A DNA stretch of 64,000 nucleotides from Caballeronia humi (GCF_001544475.1 NZ_FCNW02000001.1:62001-126000), one strand, 5' to 3'; shown: positions 48,926-58,734, numbered from the stretch's first letter. The notes: generated by a model from the letters alone, not told the origin. Translations and numbers: made by a program.

Positions 48926-50119
48926 TCAGATGCCCGCGAGGCCCTGCAGGCTCACGTGTGTCTCCGTATTGGCCGCCTGTTCTCCGACCTTCACGAGTGA
49001 GCCGTCCGGCTGGATGGCGTAGGAGACGATCTTGTCGGCGCCGAAATAATCCTGGTAGAGGAATTTGCCGTCCGCGCTGATCCACGCGTCTGCGGCAAGC
49101 GACGTCTTGGAAGCCCCGCTGACATGCGGCGGTTCCTCTGCTGCCGTCGCGTTCACAAGCGTGGCGCGGCCGTCCGCGTCGAGCGAAAATAGCGAAACCG
49201 CGCCGCTGCCGTCGCCGGTGTAGACGAAGCGGTTGTCCGGCGTGACGACGAGCCAGCAGGGCGCGCCCTGGCCGGTCGACGCGATCGGGCCGCTCACGCC
49301 TTCGAGCTTGCCGTCTCTGAGCATGTAGGTGCTGAGCGAACTGCTCACCGCTTCTGCTGTCACGTAGACAGCCCCAAGCTTGCCATTGCCGAAGCGACCG
49401 CCGAACGGTCCCATTCCGAGCGTGGTGGTCGACGTCGGCTTGCCGAGCGTACCGTCCGCGTGAATCGGGAACGTCATGATCGTGCTGCCCGGCTTGCGCG
49501 GGTTGACGGCGTCGAGGAAGCCGTTCACGACCACCGAACGGTGATCGGGGCTGACTTCAACTTGCGTGAGGAGCGCATCACCCGGCAGCGTGGCGTAATC
49601 GCCGAGCTTCGTGAGCGAGCCGTTCAAGCCGACCTTGTAGGCGCCCAGTTGCTTCTCGCCTTCCTGATGCGTGACGTACAGGATGTCGTCGTTCAGCGAG
49701 AGGCTCGTCGGACGGATGCCGTCCGTCGGGTTCGACTTGAGCAGGCGCAACTCGCCCGTTTTGCGATCGATATTGAAAATGGAGACGGTGTTGTCGCCCG
49801 CGTTCGCGACGAAAAGCCGTTTCTCGTCCGGACTGACGATAACGCTGCGATTGCTCGACAGCGCATCGGCGACGACGCCGTTGTGCTGGAAGTAGTTGAC
49901 GCCGTTGGTGCCCTTGCCGCCCGTCGCGATCCGGCCGCGCGGTGCGAGCGTGCCGTCGGGGTTGCGGTCGAACTGGAGCACGGAGTTGTTGGTCTCGTTC
50001 GTTTGCGCATAGAGCTGTTTGACCGACGCGGCAGACGTCGAATCGCCGTCGCCGCCGCCGCACGCGGACAGCAAAGCGGCGCAGGCACTCGCGATCGCCA
50101 GGTTCTTCAGTTTCATCAT
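48926..50119 (-). CDS. Lactonase-fold (beta-propeller) lipoprotein, copy 1
   Basis: The 397-residue protein has a lipoprotein signal with lipobox LSAC and mature GGGDGDST. The rest is a seven-bladed propeller of the YncE/6-phosphogluconolactonase type, with repeated NGDNTVSIF-like blades such as SPDEKRLFVANAGDNTVSIF and PDNRFVYTGDGSGAVSLFSL. Enzyme activity cannot be assumed; many members bind or sense rather than hydrolyse. It is about 1.4 kb from a close paralogue on the same strand, and both share similar leaders. Confidence 0.82.
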   Translation of the reverse strand: MMKLKNLAIASACAALLSACGGGDGDSTSAASVKQLYAQTNETNNSVLQFDRNPDGTLAPRGRIATGGKGTNGVNYFQHNGVVADALSSNRSVIVSPDEKRLFVANAGDNTVSIFNIDRKTGELRLLKSNPTDGIRPTSLSLNDDILYVTHQEGEKQLGAYKVGLNGSLTKLGDYATLPGDALLTQVEVSPDHRSVVVNGFLDAVNPRKPGSTIMTFPIHADGTLGKPTSTTTLGMGPFGGRFGNGKLGAVYVTAEAVSSSLSTYMLRDGKLEGVSGPIASTGQGAPCWLVVTPDNRFVYTGDGSGAVSLFSLDADGRATLVNATAAEEPPHVSGASKTSLAADAWISADGKFLYQDYFGADKIVSYAIQPDGSLVKVGEQAANTETHVSLQGLAGI

Positions 50120-50440
50120 TATTTTGACCTCTTGTAGTTGGACACGATTAAAAGCCGGTATGAACCGGCAGCCGCTAGCAACACGGCTGAGTGCTTAGTC
50201 ATGTCTCAAAAAATTTTGTTGTGCATACAGACAAAAAGTGATGAATAATAAGACTGTATGAGATTTTTCTCGCTAAATTGGCGATTCCATAACGAATCAG
50301 GAGAAGATTCGCGAAGCAAGTCGTGCGGGAGGCTTTTCCGAGCGCTTTTCGACGAAAAAAAAAGCCTCGGGCATGACACCCGAGGCTTCTCGATGATCGG
50401 CACAGCCCGGGCCCTGCCCGGACTGTCTTGTAACGACGAC
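50120..50440. other. AT-rich leader between tandem propeller genes
   Basis: This 321-base gap holds the promoter and leader of copy 1 and the terminator of copy 2. An ATAATA/TATTAT box (50245-50250) may be a -10 element on the minus strand. The leader resembles that upstream of copy 2 (TTGTAGTTG near the gene, then an AAAAGTGATGAA-like block). No gene is seen. Confidence 0.4.
50354..50388 (-). terminator. Terminator after copy 2 of the propeller gene
   Basis: AAGCCTCGGG-loop-CCCGAGGCTT stem followed on the minus strand by a run of nine T residues, 52 bases after the stop of the upstream propeller gene. Confidence 0.88.
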
Positions 50441-51613
50441 TCAGATGCCGTCGAGCCCCTGCAGGCTCACATGCGAAGCTGTATTGGCCGCCTGCTCGCC
50501 AATTTTCACGAGCTTGCCGTCCGGCTGGATGGCGTAGGCCACGATCTTGTCGGCGCCGAGGTAATCCTGATACAGGAACTTGCCGTCCGGACTGATCCAG
50601 GCATCGGCGGCGAGGGCACTCGCCACGCCCGCTGGCGGCGCTTCGGTGGCCGCCACCGGCGTAACGAGCGTCGCGCGTCCTTCGGAGTCGAGCGCATAGA
50701 GCGACACCGTGCCCGCGCCGTTGCCCGTGTACACGAAGCGGTTGTCTGGCGTGATGACGAGCCAGCACGGTTCCGTCTGGCCGACCGCGATCACCGGGCC
50801 GCTTTTCGCCACGAGCGCGCCGTTGTCGAGCGTGTAGGTGCTGAGCGAACCGCTCACCGCTTCTGCCGTGACGTACGCGTTCGAGAGCTTGCCGTGCGCG
50901 AACCGGCCGCCGAGCGTGCCCGCGCCCGACGACTGCACCGTCGACGGAACGCCGAGCGTGCCGTCGCTCCTGATCGGGAAGGTGGTCAACGTCTTGCCGG
51001 GCGCGCGCGTCGCGAGTTCGCTCAGGAATTCGTTCACGACGAGCGACTTGCCGCCGGCACTCACTTCGACCTGCGTCAGGACCGCATCTGGATGCGACAG
51101 CGTGTAGAAGCCGATTTTGGTGAGCGCGCCGTCGACTCCGATTTTGTACGCGCCCACCGTGCCGCCTTGCTGGTGCGAAACGTACAGGACGTCGTTGTTG
51201 ACGGCGACGCTCGTCGGCAGCGTGCCGCCCGTCGGGCTGGCTTTCAGCAGGCGCGGGGTGCCCGTCGCCGCATCGATCTGGAACACCGAAACCGTGTTGT
51301 CGCCCGCGTTCGCGACGAAAAGGCGCTTGCCGGAAACCACGACGCTGCGATTGCTCGACAGCGAATCCGGCCCAGTCACGCCCTTGTTTACGTGATCGAC
51401 GCCGTTGGTGCCCTTGCCGCCCGTCGCGATGCGCGCGCGCGGCGCGAAGGTGCCGTCGGCGTTGCGTTCGAACTGCAGTACGGCGTTGTCCGTCTCGTTG
51501 CTCTGCGCGTAGAGCGGATGCGCGACTGCGGCGGGCGAATCGTCGCTTCCGCTACAGGCGGACAGCAGCGCCGCGCACGCGACCACGATCGCCAGATTTT
51601 TCGGTTTCATCAT
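50441..51613 (-). CDS. Lactonase-fold (beta-propeller) lipoprotein, copy 2
   Basis: The 390-residue paralogue of the downstream gene has the lipoprotein signal MMKPKNLAIVVACAALLSAC and propeller blades such as SGKRLFVANAGDNTVSVFQI and ITPDNRFVYTGNGAGTVSLY. The ATG at 51613 follows AGGTGACGAAA. Both copies share LAADAWISPDGKFLYQDYLG-like and C-terminal HVSLQGLDGI motifs, so they arose by duplication and then diverged. The presence of its own terminator suggests separate transcription. Confidence 0.82.
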   Translation of the reverse strand: MMKPKNLAIVVACAALLSACSGSDDSPAAVAHPLYAQSNETDNAVLQFERNADGTFAPRARIATGGKGTNGVDHVNKGVTGPDSLSSNRSVVVSGKRLFVANAGDNTVSVFQIDAATGTPRLLKASPTGGTLPTSVAVNNDVLYVSHQQGGTVGAYKIGVDGALTKIGFYTLSHPDAVLTQVEVSAGGKSLVVNEFLSELATRAPGKTLTTFPIRSDGTLGVPSTVQSSGAGTLGGRFAHGKLSNAYVTAEAVSGSLSTYTLDNGALVAKSGPVIAVGQTEPCWLVITPDNRFVYTGNGAGTVSLYALDSEGRATLVTPVAATEAPPAGVASALAADAWISPDGKFLYQDYLGADKIVAYAIQPDGKLVKIGEQAANTASHVSLQGLDGI

Positions 51614-51888
51614 TTTCGTCACCTTTTTTTGTAGTTGAGAATGCTCAAGCCGACGGCTGTGCCGCGTGTGCCGTCATCGGCTTGGATGCGTCCCAAAAAT
51701 GCTCGTTAGTGAGCGCTACAAAATGTGATGAAAGTGATAGGCGGAATCCCGGAATGTCTCGGGCCTGCGACGATGTTTCTTAACGAATCGCGTCTCGCCC
51801 GACGATCAACGGGCGCGCTACGCCATGCCCCGCTGCCGCGGCGCGGAATTTCGGGATAATCGACGGATTGCTTCGTCCGGCTGCCGCC

Positions 51889-52818
51889 ATGATCATCCGC
51901 CCTCAGCTTCACTGGTTCCGCCTGCTGTTCGTCTGGCGCGGCTCCGTGCTGCCGCAGTTGTTGCCCCGGCTCGTGCTGATCCTCGCGCTGTCGATAGCGG
52001 CGATCTTCATGCACGACCACATGCGCAGCTATCCTCTCGGGCTGGGCACGCCGCCGTTCGCCTTGATCGGGATCGCGCTCGCGGTGTTTCTCGGCTTTCG
52101 CAACAACGCAAGCTACGAGCGCTGGTGGGAGGGCCGCCGGCTGTGGGGCACGCTTGCGATCACCGCGCGTTCCCTGGCGCGCCAGGCGCTGACACTACCC
52201 CGGGAACGCGACGCCGCCGGCACGCGCCAGTTCGTCGCCGCGCTCGGCGGCTTCGCTCACGCCTTGCGCCATCAGTTGCGCGGCACCGACGCCTGCGACG
52301 AACTCGCCCCACGTCTTCCGCCCGACCTTCACGCGCGCGCACGCGACGCGCAATTCCGCCCCGCGACAATCCTTCTTTGGCTCGGCGAATGGGTCGCGGA
52401 GCGCTCGCGCGAGGGTTCGATCGACGGTTACGCCGTGCTCGCCTTCGAGCACAATCTGAACGCGCTGTCCGAGGTGATCGGCGGCTGCGAGCGGCTCGCG
52501 ACGACGCCGCTGCCGTTCTCCTATTCGGTGATGATTCACCGTACGGTTTATCTGTTTTGCGCGCTGCTGCCGTTTGGGCTGGTGGATGGCGCGGGGTTGC
52601 TGACACCGCTCTTTTCCTTGCTGCTCGCCTACGCGTTCATGGCGCTGGAAGCGATCGCGGCGCAGATCGAGGACCCGTTCGGCGTCGAAGAAAACGATCT
52701 CGCGCTGAATACGATGTGCGAGACGCTGGAAATCGCGCTGCACGATATGGTCGCGGATGCGGCGTTCGTGCGGCCGCCGGTCAAGCCTTCGCAGGCGCCG
52801 GGGCATGTGCTGGATTGA
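51889..52818 (+). CDS. Bestrophin-like (UPF0187) membrane protein
   Basis: The 309-residue protein belongs to the bacterial bestrophin/UPF0187 family. The hallmark FRNNASYERWWEGRRLWGTL and ITARSLARQALTL follow an N-terminal helix pair. A later block MIHRTVYLFCALLPFGLVDG and the acidic EDPFGVEENDLALNTMCETL, the calcium-clasp-like region, are retained. Bacterial homologues can form cation channels or regulators; this one's ion selectivity is unknown. The ATG at 51889 is preferred over an earlier in-frame start. Confidence 0.88.
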   Translation: MIIRPQLHWFRLLFVWRGSVLPQLLPRLVLILALSIAAIFMHDHMRSYPLGLGTPPFALIGIALAVFLGFRNNASYERWWEGRRLWGTLAITARSLARQALTLPRERDAAGTRQFVAALGGFAHALRHQLRGTDACDELAPRLPPDLHARARDAQFRPATILLWLGEWVAERSREGSIDGYAVLAFEHNLNALSEVIGGCERLATTPLPFSYSVMIHRTVYLFCALLPFGLVDGAGLLTPLFSLLLAYAFMALEAIAAQIEDPFGVEENDLALNTMCETLEIALHDMVADAAFVRPPVKPSQAPGHVLD

Positions 52819-52842
52819 AAAAAACGGCCCCGCGGGGCCGTT
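52818..52842 (-). terminator. Terminator after the decarboxylase gene
   Basis: AACGGCCCCGCGGGGCCGTT perfect palindrome followed by T residues on the minus strand, between the bestrophin stop and the decarboxylase stop. Confidence 0.85.
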
Positions 52843-52867
52843 GTCGTCTTGAACGAAGCGGGAAAAA

Positions 52868-55156
52868 TCAATTCCGAACGCAATCCACAAAATACTCGAT
52901 GCGCCCGTTGATCATCTCCCCGACGAGTCCGTGGATATCCGTATGGAATCCCGGGAAGCGCTCATTGAACTCCCGCGCGAACCGCAGATAATCCACGATC
53001 GTCCGATTGAAACGCTCTCCCGGAATCAGCAGCGGAATGCCCGGCGGATACGGCGTCAGCAAGATACTCGTGACGCGCCCTTCGAGTTCATCGATAGGCA
53101 CCCGGTCGATCTCCCGGTGCGCCAGCTTCGCGAACGCCTCCGACGGCTTCATCGCCGGCTCCATGCTCGACAGATACATCTCCGTCGTCAGTCGGGCGAT
53201 GTTATTCGCGCGATAGACGCTGTGAATCTGCTCGCACAAGTCACGCAGCCCGATCCGCTCATAAGACGGATGCTGCGCAATGAACTCCGGCAGCACGCGC
53301 CACAGCGGCTGATTGTTGTCGTAATCGTCCTTGAATTGCTGGAGTTCGGTGACCATCGAGTTCCAGCGGCCCTTCGTGATGCCGATCGTAAACATGATGA
53401 AGAACGAGTAAAGCCCCGTCTTCTCCACGATGATCCCGTGCTCCGCCAGATACTTCGTCACGATCGCGGCCGGGATGCCTGTCTCGCCGAACTCACCGTC
53501 CACGTCGAGCCCCGGCGTGATGATCGTCGCCTTGATCGGGTCGAGCATGTTGAAGCCTTCCGCGAGCGGCCCGAAGCCGTGCCAGCGGTCGTTCGGCTTC
53601 AGAATCCACTCCTCGCGGTCGCCGATGCCCTCTTCCGCCAGCGCCTCCGGTCCCCAGACCTTGAAGAACCAGTCGTCGCCGTATTCGGCATCGACCTTGC
53701 GCATCGCGCGCCGGAAATCGAGCGCTTCCGCGATCGATTCTTCCACCAGCGCCGTGCCGCCCGGCGGCTCCATCATCGCGGCAGCCACATCGCACGACGC
53801 GATGATCGCGTACTGCGGGCTCGTCGACGTATGCATCAGGTACGCCTCGTTGAAACGATGGCGGTCGAACGTGCTGTTCTCGCTGTCCTGCACGAGAATC
53901 TGCGACGCCTGCGAGATGCCCGCGAGCAGCTTGTGCGTCGAGTGCGTCGCGAACACGAGCGCGCCGGTGCGCGGCCGCCCCGCGCCGATCGCATGCATGT
54001 CCTGATAGAACGAGTGGAACTCGGCGTGCGGCAGCCACGCTTCGTCGAAATGCAACGTGTCGAGCAGGTCGCCGAGCAGGTCCTTGATCATCTCGACGTT
54101 GTAGACCACGCCGTCATAGGTGCTCTGCGTGATCGTCAGAATGCGCGGCTTGACCTTCGGATTCTTCGCAAGCGCCTCGCGCGCGAACGGATTCGCCTCG
54201 ATCTTCTTGCGAATGTTCTCAGGCTTGAACTCGTCGCGCGGAATCGGGCCGATGAGGCCGAAGTGATTGCGCGTCGGCGTGAGGAACACGGGGATCGCGC
54301 CCGTCATCGTGATCGCGTGCAGGATCGACTTGTGGCAGTTGCGGTCGACCAGCACGATGTCGCCCGGCGCCACGGTCGCGTGCCAGACGATCTTGTTCGA
54401 CGTCGACGTCCCGTTCGTCACGAAAAACAGGTGATCCGCGCTGAAAATGCGCGCCGCGTTGCGCTCCGATGCCGCGACCGGCCCGGTGTGATCGAGCAAC
54501 TGGCCGAGTTCATCGACGGCGTTGCAGACGTCCGCGCGCAGCATGTTCTCGCCGAAAAACTGGTGAAACATCTGCCCGAGCGGATTCTTCAGGAACGCGA
54601 CGCCGCCCGAATGCCCCGGGCAGTGCCACGAATACGAGCCTTCCTCGGCGTATTGCACGAGTTCCTTGAAGAACGGCGGCGCGAGCGAATCGAGATAAAC
54701 CTTCGCCTCGCGGATGATGTGGCGCGCGACGAACTCCGGCGTGTCCTCGAACATGTGGATGAACCCGTGCAGTTCGCGCAGGATGTCGTTCGGCAAGTGA
54801 CGCGAGGTGCGCGTCTCGCCGTAGAGGAAAATCGGGATGTCGGCATTGCGGCGCCGCACGGCTGTGACAAAAGCGCGCAGCGCGACGATCGCGGCCGCGA
54901 GTTCCGGCGTGTCACCCTCGGCAACCACGACGTTCTCGGCGTAAGGCAGCAGTTCGTCGTCGTCGATCGACAGGATGAAGCACGACGCGCGGCTCGACTG
55001 CTGCGCGAACGACGTCAGGTCGCCGTAGCTCGTCAGGCCGAGCACTTCGGCGCCCTCGCGCTCGATCGCCTCGGCGAGCGCGCGGATTCCGGAACCCGAG
55101 ATGTTCTCGGAGCGAAAGTCTTCGTCGATGATGACGACGGGAAAACGAAACTTCAT
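52868..55156 (-). CDS. Orn/Lys/Arg decarboxylase (PLP fold type I)
   Basis: The 762-residue enzyme has an N-terminal response-regulator-like wing domain (about 1-130), a PLP core and a C-terminal domain. The PLP-lysine is in LVFATHSTHKLLAGISQASQ, preceded by VDRNCHKSILHAITMTGAIP and the HFDEAWLPHAEFHSFYQDMH strand. It decarboxylates ornithine, lysine or arginine to a polyamine precursor; the exact substrate cannot be told from sequence. The ATG at 55156 has a GGAG ribosome-binding site. It is downstream of dcd on the same strand, a conserved Burkholderiaceae neighbourhood. Confidence 0.93.
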   Translation of the reverse strand: MKFRFPVVIIDEDFRSENISGSGIRALAEAIEREGAEVLGLTSYGDLTSFAQQSSRASCFILSIDDDELLPYAENVVVAEGDTPELAAAIVALRAFVTAVRRRNADIPIFLYGETRTSRHLPNDILRELHGFIHMFEDTPEFVARHIIREAKVYLDSLAPPFFKELVQYAEEGSYSWHCPGHSGGVAFLKNPLGQMFHQFFGENMLRADVCNAVDELGQLLDHTGPVAASERNAARIFSADHLFFVTNGTSTSNKIVWHATVAPGDIVLVDRNCHKSILHAITMTGAIPVFLTPTRNHFGLIGPIPRDEFKPENIRKKIEANPFAREALAKNPKVKPRILTITQSTYDGVVYNVEMIKDLLGDLLDTLHFDEAWLPHAEFHSFYQDMHAIGAGRPRTGALVFATHSTHKLLAGISQASQILVQDSENSTFDRHRFNEAYLMHTSTSPQYAIIASCDVAAAMMEPPGGTALVEESIAEALDFRRAMRKVDAEYGDDWFFKVWGPEALAEEGIGDREEWILKPNDRWHGFGPLAEGFNMLDPIKATIITPGLDVDGEFGETGIPAAIVTKYLAEHGIIVEKTGLYSFFIMFTIGITKGRWNSMVTELQQFKDDYDNNQPLWRVLPEFIAQHPSYERIGLRDLCEQIHSVYRANNIARLTTEMYLSSMEPAMKPSEAFAKLAHREIDRVPIDELEGRVTSILLTPYPPGIPLLIPGERFNRTIVDYLRFAREFNERFPGFHTDIHGLVGEMINGRIEYFVDCVRN

Positions 55157-55266
55157 TGGGCGATTCTCCAAATGGAACGACCGCTGGCCGGGCTTTCTAC
55201 GCCCGTTTCCAGCGGTCTTTCATCAACCGGTGCCGGTTGCATTGCTGTTTCAGCGCGTTCGATGCG

Positions 55267-55836
55267 TCAGGTCTTCGGCAGCGTCACGCCGTGCTGCCCC
55301 TGATACTTGCCGCCGCGATCCGCGTACGACGTCTCGCAGATCTCGTCGCTTTCGAAGAACAACACCTGCGCCACGCCTTCGTTCGCGTAGATCTTGGCAG
55401 GCAAAGGTGTCGTATTCGAGAATTCGAGCGTCACGTAGCCTTCCCATTCCGGCTCGAACGGCGTCACGTTCACGATGATGCCGCAGCGCGCATACGTCGA
55501 TTTGCCGAGACACACGGTCAGACACGAGCGCGGGATGCGGAAATATTCGACCGTGCGGGCAAGCGCGAACGAATTCGGCGGAATGATGCAGACGTCGCCC
55601 TTGAAGTCGACGAACGATTTCTCGTCGAAATTCTTCGGGTCGACGATCGTCGAATTGATGTTCGTGAAAATCTTGAATTCGTCGGCGACGCGGATGTCGT
55701 AGCCGTAGCTCGACGTGCCGTACGACACGATCTTGCGGCCATCCTCGGTCACGCGCACCTGATCGCGCACGAACGGGTCGATCATCTTGTGCTCTTCGGC
55801 CATGCGCCGAATCCACTTATCGGACTTGATGCTCAT
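55267..55836 (-). CDS. dcd: dCTP deaminase
   Basis: The 189-residue enzyme deaminates dCTP to dUTP on the route to dTTP. Conserved blocks are [40 protein letters not shown] and [20 protein letters not shown], and the length matches E. coli Dcd. The catalytic Glu lies in the last block region EWEGYVTLE. It precedes the decarboxylase gene by 110 bases. Confidence 0.96.
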   Translation of the reverse strand: MSIKSDKWIRRMAEEHKMIDPFVRDQVRVTEDGRKIVSYGTSSYGYDIRVADEFKIFTNINSTIVDPKNFDEKSFVDFKGDVCIIPPNSFALARTVEYFRIPRSCLTVCLGKSTYARCGIIVNVTPFEPEWEGYVTLEFSNTTPLPAKIYANEGVAQVLFFESDEICETSYADRGGKYQGQHGVTLPKT

Positions 55837-55999
55837 AGGGACTCATTTGGGTCGACGCCCTTGGGTGAACGGCTCGGGCCGTGCTTGAATCGGGCATGGC
55901 CGGGAACCGGGAGGCGCCAGCCAAACGAAAGGGCGTATTTTACTTGAATGATGTGACGGCTCGCGTCTCGCCAATGAGCCGCCGAAGCAATGCCGAATG

Positions 56000-56533
56000 C
56001 TACTGCCGGATCACGCCGCACGCGAGCGCGGGGCCGGCGCTGTGCGGCGCCATCGCGTAGGGGTCGGAGGCGTCGCGATGAAGCAGGATCGCACGGGAGA
56101 GGACCGAGCGCACGCCGTCGAGCGACACGTCCGGCGCGACGATGAAACCGGTCGCCGTGCCGTTCGCGTCGGCGCGGATGTTGGCGAGATCGCCTTCGAC
56201 GCGCGAACTCGACTTCTTGCGATCCCCGGCCGTCGCGAAGACCGGGCCGGCGTCCGGCTGATTGATCACGATGCAGTCGCCGCGCTCGTGCACCTGCAGC
56301 GCGTGTTCGCTGTTCGGCGGCATGCCCGAGATGCTGTAAGAAACCTGCACGCCATCCGAGCGTTCGATGAGCGTGACGCTGCCGCGCGTCGCGTTGCCGG
56401 GCGTGGGCAGGAGCGTGGCGTCGGCGCGCTTTTCGTGGTTCTGGAAGATGATGCCGCAGCCGCTCATGAGGAGCGTGGCGGCGGCCATCGCGATCAGGGT
56501 GGACAGCGTCCGCCCGTCGAATCTGTGTCTCAT
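56000..56533 (-). CDS. SodC-fold lipoprotein with degenerate metal site
   Basis: The 177-residue protein has a lipoprotein signal (lipobox MSGC) and a Cu/Zn superoxide-dismutase-like domain. Of the copper ligands of classical SodC, the pair HVH is replaced by QVH in HALQVHERGDC, the bridging His of GPHFNP is Val in GPVFATAGD, and only the His of LLHRDASDPY is kept. The zinc ligands are absent apart from the Asp of VEGDL. The disulfide cysteines (GDC and LACGVIRQ) remain. It is probably a non-catalytic relative. Start chosen at the ATG 56533, which gives the signal sequence. Confidence 0.8.
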   Translation of the reverse strand: MRHRFDGRTLSTLIAMAAATLLMSGCGIIFQNHEKRADATLLPTPGNATRGSVTLIERSDGVQVSYSISGMPPNSEHALQVHERGDCIVINQPDAGPVFATAGDRKKSSSRVEGDLANIRADANGTATGFIVAPDVSLDGVRSVLSRAILLHRDASDPYAMAPHSAGPALACGVIRQ

Positions 56534-56643
56534 GCGATCCTCTTGGCGGCCGCGCACGCCCCATGCATGCGCGCTGCCGCACCAATCGAAGGCGACATGA
56601 TACCGCGAGCCGCGCCACACAAGGCTCCCGCTGGAGGGACGCT

Positions 56644-57732
56644 TCAGGTGTTCTGCACGACGATGCTCGGGAACTTCGAAGTCATGTCGCGCTGGCGTTC
56701 CGCGATGCCGATCGCGACCTTGCGCGCAATCGCGCGATAGGTCTCCGCGATGCGGCTTTCCGGGTCCGATACGACCGTCGGAGCGCCGGAATCGGTGCGT
56801 TCGCGGATCGCGATGTCGAGCGGCAACTGCCCGAGGATCTCGACGCCGTATTCCTTCGCCATGCGCTCGCCGCCGCCCGCACCGAAGATATGCTCTTCGT
56901 GGCCGCAATTCGAGCAGATGTGCGTGCTCATGTTCTCGACGATGCCGAGAATCGGAATGCCGACCTTCTCGAACATCTTGAGGCCCTTCTTCGCGTCGAG
57001 CAGCGCGATGTCCTGCGGCGTCGTGACGATCACAGCGCCCGTCACCGGCACTTTCTGCGAGAGCGTCAACTGGATGTCGCCCGTGCCCGGCGGCATGTCG
57101 ACGACGAGGTAATCGAGGTCCCGCCAGTTGGTCTGCCGCAGCAGTTGTTCCAGGGCGGACGTGACCATCGGGCCGCGCCAGATCATCGGGTTGTCCTGCT
57201 CGATCAGAAAGCCGATCGAATTGGCCTGGATGCCGTGGCCCGTCAGCGGGTTCATCGACTGGTTGTCGGGCGATTCCGGGCGGCCGGTGATGCCGAGCAT
57301 CATCGGCAATGACGGGCCGTAGATGTCGGCGTCGAGCATGCCGACCGACGCGCCTTCCGCCGCGAGCGCGAGCGCGAGATTCGCGGCCGTCGTGCTCTTG
57401 CCGACGCCGCCCTTGCCCGATGCCACCGCAATGATGTTCTTCACGTTCGGCAGCAGTTTCACGCCGCGCTGGACCGCATGCGCGACCACCTGCGACGACA
57501 CCGCCACCTCAACTTGTTCGACGCCCGCGACCTGCCGCAGCGCGTCGGCCACGAGCGCGCGGACGGTTTCGAACTGCGACTTCGCCGGGTAGCCGAGCAC
57601 GACGCCCACGCTGACTTTCGCGCCGTCGATCACGACGTTTCTGAAGCTTTTGGCATCCGCGAACTTGCGATTGGTATTCGGATCGATCAAGGTAGCGAGT
57701 GCGGTGTCGATCCGGGCGCGGTCAATACTCAT
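56644..57732 (-). CDS. apbC: Fe-S cluster carrier ATPase Mrp/ApbC
   Basis: The 362-residue protein carries an N-terminal MIP18/DUF59 domain (about 1-85) and a MinD-like P-loop ATPase with AVASGKGGVGKSTTAANLAL (about 101-120). The CxxC that binds the Fe-S cluster is in THICSNCGHEEHIFGAGGGE. It delivers clusters to apo-proteins. It sits between the SodC-like gene and the OmpA-family gene; metG follows further downstream on the other strand. Confidence 0.95.
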   Translation of the reverse strand: MSIDRARIDTALATLIDPNTNRKFADAKSFRNVVIDGAKVSVGVVLGYPAKSQFETVRALVADALRQVAGVEQVEVAVSSQVVAHAVQRGVKLLPNVKNIIAVASGKGGVGKSTTAANLALALAAEGASVGMLDADIYGPSLPMMLGITGRPESPDNQSMNPLTGHGIQANSIGFLIEQDNPMIWRGPMVTSALEQLLRQTNWRDLDYLVVDMPPGTGDIQLTLSQKVPVTGAVIVTTPQDIALLDAKKGLKMFEKVGIPILGIVENMSTHICSNCGHEEHIFGAGGGERMAKEYGVEILGQLPLDIAIRERTDSGAPTVVSDPESRIAETYRAIARKVAIGIAERQRDMTSKFPSIVVQNT

Positions 57733-57996
57733 CGAAACTCCAGGGAACGGTGGTTGCTTGGCGCGATGCGGCCGCGCGCGACAACGTGAGAAATTGAAAG
57801 GAATTGTTAAGTGCGGTTGCGCAGGTCACGCTCGCATTGCACTATCCGTCGCGGCAGGTTTCAGGGACGTATCGCCTGGTCCCGCGCGGGCGACCAACCT
57901 CATTGTAGTGTCTGCAGCGCGGGACCGCCGGAAGACCCTTTGCGCATCACTCGAAGGCTCGGCCGGACCGATTGTTGATTACAGGAGAAATTGAAA

Positions 57997-58653
57997 ATGA
58001 ACGCAAAATTGTTGACCCGTCTGTCCGTTTTCGCCGTGGCAGGCGCGCTCGTCGCGGGTTGCGCCTCGCAGCAAGGCACCGACACGGCGGTCGGCACGGG
58101 CGTCGGCGCGGCGACGGGCGCGGGCCTCGGCGCGATCTTCGGCGGCGGCAAGGGCGCGGCGATCGGCGCGGGCGTCGGCGCGGCGGTGGGCGGCATCACG
58201 GGTTACAACTGGGGTGCCATCAAGGGCAAGCTGTCGAGTTCGACGGCTGGCACGGGCACGCAGGTCACCGAGCAGCAGGACGGCTCGCTCAAGGTCAACA
58301 TCCCGAATTCGATCTCGTTCGACACGAACAGCTACGCGATCAAGCCGACCTTCGCGCCGGTGCTGAACGAAGTGTCGTCGACGCTGACGCAGCATCCGGA
58401 ACTGGTGGCATCGGTCGTCGGCCATACGGACAACACCGGCCAGCCGGCTTACAACCAGACGCTGTCGCAGAACCGCGCGCAGAGCGTGGCGACGTATCTG
58501 GCGGGTCATGGCGTGGCGGCGCAGCGTCTGTCGGCGCAGGGCATGGGCCAGAACCAGCCGATCGCGGACAACGCGACCGAAGCGGGCCGCGCGCAGAATC
58601 GTCGCGTGGAAATCTACCTGCGCGCGACGGCGCAGCCGGGTCAAATTCAGTAA
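57997..58653 (+). CDS. OmpA-family peptidoglycan-binding lipoprotein
   Basis: The 218-residue lipoprotein has a signal with lipobox VAGC. A glycine-zipper membrane segment (GVGAATGAGLGAIFGGGKGA and AIGAGVGAAVGGITGY) follows, and the OmpA-like domain (about 105-210) contains SISFDTNSYAIKPTFAPVLN, VVGHTDNTGQPAYNQTLSQN and the peptidoglycan-binding NRRVEIYLRA. It resembles YiaD-type proteins that link the outer membrane to the wall. The ATG at 57997 is 9 bases after AGGAG; the TTG at 57991 is less likely because it is only 3 bases away. Confidence 0.9.
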   Translation: MNAKLLTRLSVFAVAGALVAGCASQQGTDTAVGTGVGAATGAGLGAIFGGGKGAAIGAGVGAAVGGITGYNWGAIKGKLSSSTAGTGTQVTEQQDGSLKVNIPNSISFDTNSYAIKPTFAPVLNEVSSTLTQHPELVASVVGHTDNTGQPAYNQTLSQNRAQSVATYLAGHGVAAQRLSAQGMGQNQPIADNATEAGRAQNRRVEIYLRATAQPGQIQ

Positions 58654-58734
58654 GCGCTTGATCTGACAGGAGAAACGACGGGCGACCAGGGCACCGCGCG
58701 GGCCGGGTTCATCGGATTGAAAAAAATTTGAAAC

